Assembly (NCBI GenBank): GCA_009776305.1
Contig: WRLY01000004.1
Span: 62,001 to 126,000 of the forward strand
Length of the DNA stretch: 64,000 nucleotides
Reading direction: 5' to 3'
From: Oscillospiraceae bacterium
GTDB taxonomy: Bacteria; Bacillota; Clostridia; Oscillospirales; Ruminococcaceae
Both the position numbers and the translations under genes were made by a program. The notes under the pieces are model-generated. The model saw nothing but the letters and a program-made list of their open reading frames with translations. It did no database searches and was not told where the DNA came from. Positions 58,221 to 64,000 of this stretch are shown here, one piece after another; the stretch's first letter is position 1; every line of letters starts with the position of its first letter.

Positions 58221-59731
58221 GCGAAGTTATACTTGTATTAGACTTCGGCGGGCAGTATAAGGAGCTGATTGCTCGAACGGTCAGAAGCCTGTCGGTTTAC
58301 TCGGAAATAAAACCGGGGAATATTTCGGTTGAAGAAATCAAACGACTTCATCCCGCAGGGATTATTCTTACGGGCGGACCGGACAGCGTTTATCTGCCTG
58401 ATTCCCCCAAATGCGCTCCCGAATTATTCAGCCTCGGAATACCTATACTCGGGATTTGTTACGGTATGCAGTTGATGTGCCATATTTTAGGCGGCAGGGT
58501 TGAAACCAACAGTGCGGGTGAGTATGGTCGGGTTTCGGTAACCCCTCTTGATTCGCGCAAACCCTTTCCCGCGCTCATGAGCCACAGGGATTCTGTTACC
58601 GAGCCTCCTGAAGGCTTTACCGTAACTATGCGTACCGAAACTGCCGTAGCCGCTCTTGAAAACAGCGGGAAAAAACTCTACGGCGTGCAGTTCCACCCCG
58701 AATCAGCCCATACTGAAAACGGACGGGAAATCATCAGCCGCTTTCTGTATGAAATTTGCGGCGTAGAGGGCAATTATAAAGTAGACGATTATATAGAAAA
58801 CCAAATAACGCAAATTCGCGCAAAGGTGGGCGAAAACAACGTTTTGCTGGCGTTGTCGGGCGGAGTGGATTCTTCGGTTTGCGCCGCGCTTTTATCTAAA
58901 GCCGTGCCGAATCGACTTGTTTGTATATTTGTAGACCACGGTTTTATGAGGCTTGACGAGGGAGACGAAATTGAACGGATATTTGGGGAGCGAAAACTGC
59001 GATTCATTCGCGTAAACGCTCAAAAACGTTTTCTCAGAAAGCTTAAAGGCGTAACCGACCCTGAAACCAAACGCAAATTAGTCGGCTATGAATTTATACG
59101 AGTGTTTGAAGAAGAAGCCGCAAAGCTGGGCGACATACCCTTTTTAGCTCAGGGTACAATTTACCCTGATATTGTTGAGTCGGGCGTTAATCAAGGCGGA
59201 GAAGGGAATAATGCGGTTATTAAAAGCCATCACAATGTAGGCGGGCTTCCCGAAAACCTTGCTTTCAAAGAGGTTATTGAGCCGCTGTCGGGACTTTTCA
59301 AGGACGAAGTTCGCGTTATCGGTAAAAAGTTGGGATTACCTGCGGCGTTGATAAGTCGTCAGCCGTTTCCGGGTCCCGGGCTTGCCATACGGGTTATGGG
59401 AGCGGTTACTGAGGCAAAACTTGATGTTTTACGTCGTGCGGACGCTATTTTGCGGGAAGAATTAGACAGGCAAAAACGCAGACCCGAGCAATACTTTGCC
59501 GTATTAACCGATACCCGTACCGTAGGAGTTAAGGGCGACGACAGGACTTATGAGCCGGTAGTGGCTGTTCGCGCCGTGACGACAAGCGATTTTATGACCT
59601 GTGAATATACGCCTTTACCACATAAAATACTACAGCGGATTTCATATAGAATAACAAGCGAAATACCCGCGGTCAGTCGCGTTGTCTATGACATAACGGG
59701 CAAACCGCCGGCTACGGTGGAGTGGGAGTAG
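58217..59731 (+). CDS. guaA: GMP synthase (glutamine-hydrolysing)
   Basis: VLDFGGQYKELIARTVRSL, GICYGMQLMCHILGG, LALSGGVDSSVCAALLSKAV, RQPFPGPGLAIRVMG. Confidence 0.98.
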   Translation: MSEVILVLDFGGQYKELIARTVRSLSVYSEIKPGNISVEEIKRLHPAGIILTGGPDSVYLPDSPKCAPELFSLGIPILGICYGMQLMCHILGGRVETNSAGEYGRVSVTPLDSRKPFPALMSHRDSVTEPPEGFTVTMRTETAVAALENSGKKLYGVQFHPESAHTENGREIISRFLYEICGVEGNYKVDDYIENQITQIRAKVGENNVLLALSGGVDSSVCAALLSKAVPNRLVCIFVDHGFMRLDEGDEIERIFGERKLRFIRVNAQKRFLRKLKGVTDPETKRKLVGYEFIRVFEEEAAKLGDIPFLAQGTIYPDIVESGVNQGGEGNNAVIKSHHNVGGLPENLAFKEVIEPLSGLFKDEVRVIGKKLGLPAALISRQPFPGPGLAIRVMGAVTEAKLDVLRRADAILREELDRQKRRPEQYFAVLTDTRTVGVKGDDRTYEPVVAVRAVTTSDFMTCEYTPLPHKILQRISYRITSEIPAVSRVVYDITGKPPATVEWE

Positions 59732-59800
59732 CGGCGAGCCGCCGTCCGAAAACAAACAGATTTTTCAGTATGCTTGACGGAAGTTTAAAAGGAGGCAAAA

Positions 59801-61399
59801 ATGACTAAATATATTTTTGTAACAGGCGGGGTGGTTTCCGGGCTTGGAAAAGGTATTACAGCGGCGTCTTTGGGGCGGTTGCTTAAACAGAGGGGGTTAA
59901 AAATCGCGGCGCAGAAGCTTGACCCTTATATGAACGTTGACCCCGGGACAATGAGCCCTTTTCAGCACGGCGAGGTTTTTGTAACCGACGACGGGGCGGA
60001 AACCGACCTTGATTTGGGGCATTATGAGAGGTTTATAGATGAGAACCTTACAAAGCTCAGTAACCTTACTTCGGGAAAGGTCTACTGGAGCGTTCTCGAG
60101 CGGGAGCGGGCGGGTGGTTATCTCGGGGGGACGGTTCAGGTGATTCCTCATGTAACCGAGGAAATCAAAAGTTTTATATACGCGGGTGCAAATAACAGCA
60201 ACGCAGATGTGCTGATTACCGAAATAGGCGGCACGGCGGGGGATATTGAAAGTCAGCCGTTCATAGAAGCCATTCGGCAAATTTCTCTTGAAAAAGGGCG
60301 TGAAAACTGCCTTTTTATCCACGTTACATTAATTCCATACCTCAAAGCGTCGGGAGAACACAAATCAAAGCCCACGCAACATTCTGTCAAGGAATTACAG
60401 GCAATGGGTATTAGCCCCAATGTCATTATAGCGCGGGCAGACGAACCTTTGAGCGGGGGAATAAAGGAAAAAATTTCACTTTTTTGCAATGTTAAGCCCG
60501 ATTGCGTTATTGAAAACATAACGTTACCCTCCTTGTATGAAGCGCCGCTTATGTTGCACCAAAACGGACTTGACAGGGTTGCTTGCCGTGAATTGGGGCT
60601 TTGCGTTCCGGAGGCTGATTTGTGCGAATGGCGTGAGATGAGCCGCAAGATTGCCGAGCGGGAAAAGCAGACAACTATTGCTGTTGTAGGAAAATATGTA
60701 CAGCTCCACGACGCTTATCTTTCTGTTATCGAAAGCTTGAACCACGCGGGGTTTGAAGTCGGCGTAAGTGTTAATATAAAATGGATTGACAGCGCGGAAT
60801 TAAGTCCCGCAAATGCGGAAAATCTGCTTCAAGGTGTGAACGGTATGATTATCCCGGGCGGATTCGGCGACAGGGGCATAGAGGGTAAAATCGCCGCCTG
60901 CCGATTCGCAAGAGAAAATAATATACCTTTCTTGGGAATCTGTCTTGGTATGCAGATTGCAGTTATTGAATTTGCCCGTCATGTCTGCGGCTTGGAGCGG
61001 GCAAACTCAGGCGAGTTTGACGAGATTTCGCCTCATCGCGTAATAGACCTTATGCCGGAGCAGGCGGGGAAAATCGGAAGCGGCGGTACTATGCGGCTTG
61101 GCGCGTATCCGTGCGTAATCGAGCAAGGCTCGCGACTTCATGAGTTATACGGGGTTTCGGAAATAAGCGAGAGGCACAGGCATCGTTTCGAGTTTAACAA
61201 CGACTACCGTGAAACGCTTGCTGAAAACGGGCTGACAATCAGCGGGACGTCGCCTGATGGAACTCTTGTTGAGGCGGTAGAGTTGCCGAACGCGCTGTTT
61301 CATGCGGGGGTTCAATTTCACCCCGAATTCAAGAGCCGCCCAAACAAGCCGCACCCGTTGTTTTTGGGGTTGGTTAAGACTTCTTTGCAAAAAACATGA
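59801..61399 (+). CDS. pyrG: CTP synthase
   Basis: [76 protein letters not shown]. Confidence 0.98.
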   Translation: MTKYIFVTGGVVSGLGKGITAASLGRLLKQRGLKIAAQKLDPYMNVDPGTMSPFQHGEVFVTDDGAETDLDLGHYERFIDENLTKLSNLTSGKVYWSVLERERAGGYLGGTVQVIPHVTEEIKSFIYAGANNSNADVLITEIGGTAGDIESQPFIEAIRQISLEKGRENCLFIHVTLIPYLKASGEHKSKPTQHSVKELQAMGISPNVIIARADEPLSGGIKEKISLFCNVKPDCVIENITLPSLYEAPLMLHQNGLDRVACRELGLCVPEADLCEWREMSRKIAEREKQTTIAVVGKYVQLHDAYLSVIESLNHAGFEVGVSVNIKWIDSAELSPANAENLLQGVNGMIIPGGFGDRGIEGKIAACRFARENNIPFLGICLGMQIAVIEFARHVCGLERANSGEFDEISPHRVIDLMPEQAGKIGSGGTMRLGAYPCVIEQGSRLHELYGVSEISERHRHRFEFNNDYRETLAENGLTISGTSPDGTLVEAVELPNALFHAGVQFHPEFKSRPNKPHPLFLGLVKTSLQKT

Positions 61400-61418
61400 T
61401 AATCCTTTAAAAAAACAC

Positions 61419-61569
61419 TTGACAAATAAAACAGCTTATGTTATAATATCAAAGTAATCAGCAAAGACGCTGTGAACTTTTTGTTCACAGCGTCTTTAAG
61501 TTTATTGCAACAAACAGCACAAGGGCGTGCGTTTTTCCGCTTATGGCGGGAAAACGCATATTTTCTTTA
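61419..61569 (+). promoter_or_regulatory. amt promoter plus two consecutive hexaloop/terminator attenuator modules
   Basis: TTGACA (61419-61424), N17, TATAAT (61442-61447); CAGC[AAAGAC]GCTG 61459-61472 overlapping 15-bp stem 61463-61477/61483-61497; GCAC[AAGGGC]GTGC 61517-61530 overlapping 13-bp stem 61528-61540/61546-61558 followed by TATTTTCTTT. Confidence 0.75.
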
Positions 61570-61644
61570 GGGAGCAAAGCAGGGTTTCCCTGTGAAGCGA
61601 CGGGGTTTGGGGTGTAACCCCAATAATAAGAAAGGTGGAACAAA

Positions 61645-63360
61645 ATGGATTTCAGTATTTGGTTTTTACTTGCGGCGGCAATGGTGTTCTTTATGCAGAG
61701 TGGTTTTACAATGGTTGAGGCGGGCTTTACCAGAGCCAAAAATGCCGGAAACATTATCATGAAGAATCTTATGGATTTTTGCGTCGGAACGATTTTCTTT
61801 GTGTTTATCGGGTTTTCAATCATGTGCGCAGAGGATTACTTCTTAGGAATTATCGGTGTGCCTAACCTCGGCATCTTTACCGATTTCGCTAATTTCGATT
61901 TTTCTAATTTTGTGTTTAACTTAGTCTTCTGTGCGACTGCGGCGACAATCGTGTCGGGGGCTATGGCAGAGCGGACAAAATTCAGCTCTTATTTGGTTTA
62001 CACAGCGGTAATAAGCGCGGTTGTATACCCTATAGAAGCAGGTTGGGTCTGGAATGAAAGCGGCTGGTTGGCGCAACTCGGTTATACTGACTTCGCTGGT
62101 TCTTCGGCGATTCACATGGTCGGCGGTATTACGGCATTCATAGGGGCGGCTATACTCGGACCGAGGATTGGCAAGTACGCCATTGATAAAACAACGGGAA
62201 AGAAAGTTTCAAAAGCGATTCCCGGTCACTCAATGACGCTCGGCGCGCTTGGCGTATTTATTCTTTGGTTTGGTTGGTACGGCTTCAACGGCGCAGCGGC
62301 TGAAAATGTTTCTCAGCTCGGCTCCATATTTCTGACCACAACGTTAGCGGCGGGAATCGGCGCAACCTCCGCTATGATACTTACATGGCTCAAAAATGGC
62401 AAACCTGACGTCTCCATGACCCTCAACGGCTCGCTTGCGGGGCTTGTGGGTATTACGGCGGGCTGTACCAATGTAGATGCGCTCGGTGCTTTGATAATAG
62501 GTGCAGTTGCGGGTATGCTCGTTGTACTGGCGGTTGAGGTAATCGACATTAAACTTCACATTGACGACCCTATCGGCGCGGTTGCGGTACACGGTGTCTG
62601 CGGCGTATGGGGAACATTAGCGGTCGGTTTATTCGCAAGACCTATCTCGGCGGGAGAAGACGTTATTTCCGATGTTACGGGGCTTTTTTACGGCGGCGGA
62701 GCCGACCTCCTTGGGGTTCAGGCTTTGGGTGTTCTCTCAATAGCGTTATGGACAACTGTTACTATGCTTATTACTTTTACGCTCATCAAGAAAACAGTAG
62801 GATTGCGCGCTTCTGCCGAGGACGAAATTATGGGTCTTGACTCAACTGAACACGGTCTGACAAGCAGCTATGCTGACTTTTTGCCGGTTGCTAACGCTGA
62901 TTTGCAGGTATTGGGCGGCGAGTATCCAAAAAAGCCTTTTATGCCTGTTGCTCCTGCTGAGGCTATTACCGTTACCGATGTATCGACCGGCAAAAAGCTT
63001 ACTAAGGTTACGATTCTTACAAAGCAAAGCAAGTTCGCGGTACTGCGGGAAGCGTTTGACCAAATCGGCATTACAGGTATAACTGTTACAAATGTTATGG
63101 GTTACGGCGTACAACGCGGGCATACCCATACATACCGCGGAGTGCCGCTTGATTCGCCGCTTATGCCTAAAATTCAGATTGACGTAATCATCAGCAAGGT
63201 GCCTGTCGAAGTGTTGGTTGAAGCGGTTAAAAAGGCGCTGTATACAGGTAATATAGGCGACGGCAAAATATTCGTTTATGACGTGGAAAATGTTATTAAG
63301 GTTAGAACCGGCGAGGAAGGCTTTAACGCCTTGCAGGACGCCTATGCCGGAGATGAATAA
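61645..63360 (+). CDS. amt: ammonium transporter fused to a C-terminal PII (GlnB/GlnK) domain
   Basis: AMVFFMQSGFTMVEAGFTRAKNAGNIIMKN, AGSSAIHMVGGITAFIGA; C-terminal GITGITVTNVMGYGVQRGHTHTYRG...KALYTGNIGDGKIFVYDVENVIKVRTGEEG. Confidence 0.95.
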   Translation: MDFSIWFLLAAAMVFFMQSGFTMVEAGFTRAKNAGNIIMKNLMDFCVGTIFFVFIGFSIMCAEDYFLGIIGVPNLGIFTDFANFDFSNFVFNLVFCATAATIVSGAMAERTKFSSYLVYTAVISAVVYPIEAGWVWNESGWLAQLGYTDFAGSSAIHMVGGITAFIGAAILGPRIGKYAIDKTTGKKVSKAIPGHSMTLGALGVFILWFGWYGFNGAAAENVSQLGSIFLTTTLAAGIGATSAMILTWLKNGKPDVSMTLNGSLAGLVGITAGCTNVDALGALIIGAVAGMLVVLAVEVIDIKLHIDDPIGAVAVHGVCGVWGTLAVGLFARPISAGEDVISDVTGLFYGGGADLLGVQALGVLSIALWTTVTMLITFTLIKKTVGLRASAEDEIMGLDSTEHGLTSSYADFLPVANADLQVLGGEYPKKPFMPVAPAEAITVTDVSTGKKLTKVTILTKQSKFAVLREAFDQIGITGITVTNVMGYGVQRGHTHTYRGVPLDSPLMPKIQIDVIISKVPVEVLVEAVKKALYTGNIGDGKIFVYDVENVIKVRTGEEGFNALQDAYAGDE

Positions 63361-63384
63361 TTTATAAATTTTGGAGGAAAAGTA

Positions 63385-64000
63385 ATGAAAAACATATCTG
63401 ATTTATTCGGAAGTATGGTATTCAGCGATGCGGTTATGCAGGCGCGGCTACCCAAAGACGCTTATAAGGCGCTTAAAAAAACCATGTCGCAGGGTACGCA
63501 CTTGGAGCTTGACGTTGCCAACGTAGTGGCAAACGCTATGAAAAACTGGGCTGTGGAAAAGGGCGCGACCCACTTTACACACTGGTTTCAACCTATGACG
63601 GGGATTACGGCTGAGAAACATGACGCATTTATTTCCCCTGCCAAAGATGGAAATATTATTATGGAGTTTTCAGGGAAAGAGCTTGTTCGGGGTGAGCCTG
63701 ACGCGTCAAGTTTCCCGTCAGGCGGCTTACGCGCCACCTTTGAGGCAAGGGGCTATACTGTCTGGGATACTACCTCTTATGCCTTTATTAAGGACGGTAC
63801 GCTTTGTATTCCCACTGCTTTTTGTTCATACAGCGGAGAGGCTCTTGACAAAAAAACGCCGCTACTGCGTTCTATGGAGGCGATTGACAAGCAGGCGCAG
63901 CGTATATTGAAACTTTTCGGAAACCAAACGGTCAAGCGGGTGATTACAACCGTCGGTCCTGAGCAGGAATATTTTCTTATAGATAAAGAAATGTACTTAA
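63385..64000 (+). CDS. glnN: type III glutamine synthetase (runs off the right edge)
   Basis: [83 protein letters not shown]...[19 protein letters not shown] upstream. Confidence 0.95.
   Translation, partial: MKNISDLFGSMVFSDAVMQARLPKDAYKALKKTMSQGTHLELDVANVVANAMKNWAVEKGATHFTHWFQPMTGITAEKHDAFISPAKDGNIIMEFSGKELVRGEPDASSFPSGGLRATFEARGYTVWDTTSYAFIKDGTLCIPTAFCSYSGEALDKKTPLLRSMEAIDKQAQRILKLFGNQTVKRVITTVGPEQEYFLIDKEMYL

Noticed and set aside
59731-59800. pyrG-type reiterative transcription leader
   Set aside because: No dedicated promoter with an initial G-run is visible; the short GGCGGC/GCCGCC hairpin after guaA is all that is seen.
61607-61623. TTGGGGT/ACCCCAA hairpin before amt as a third attenuator
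   Set aside because: No T-run follows and no A1/G4 hexaloop overlaps it; kept only as a possible RBS-proximal hairpin.

Overview
The window looks like a low-to-mid G+C Firmicutes (Clostridia-like) chromosome segment, densely packed with housekeeping genes. No tRNA, rRNA, transposase, CRISPR array or prophage was recognised. The left part carries obgE/rpmA/rplU, folD, lgt, an M16 peptidase pair, ychF, nadB-nadC-nifS-iscU, hflX, a galK-like gene, ftsW/rodA, htpG with a perfect CIRCE element, malQ, gatBA, purL, mreB, malic enzyme, fumarase and gatC. From about 37 kb to the right edge lies a large nitrogen/glutamine block: gdhA, hisF/hisH-like genes, an ANTAR antiterminator (NitR-like), a glnA-family gene, glmS, a split glutamate synthase with purCBA embedded in it, purF, carAB, guaA, pyrG, an Amt-PII fusion and type III glutamine synthetase. 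The main finding is a regulatory RNA family shared by four nitrogen transcription units (glmS-glnA-nitR, glt-pur-car-gua-pyrG, gdhA, amt-glnN). Each has a TTGACA-N17-TATAAT promoter, then at the 5' end of the predicted transcript a small hairpin with an AARGRC hexaloop. The loop and 3' strand of that hairpin are also the 5' arm of a terminator-like stem. This is what an ANTAR-controlled attenuator would look like, and an ANTAR gene with a degenerate receiver is encoded inside one of the units. Other leads: a three-copy ~73-nt intercistronic repeat in the glt operon, a heptamer repeat sitting where CarB has lost about 43 residues, a HisF paralogue lacking a catalytic Asp, a DapF-like half protein beside a dispersed palindrome, and a compact structured element between ftsW/rodA and htpG. 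All work was done by reading the sequence; no searches or folding programs were run.
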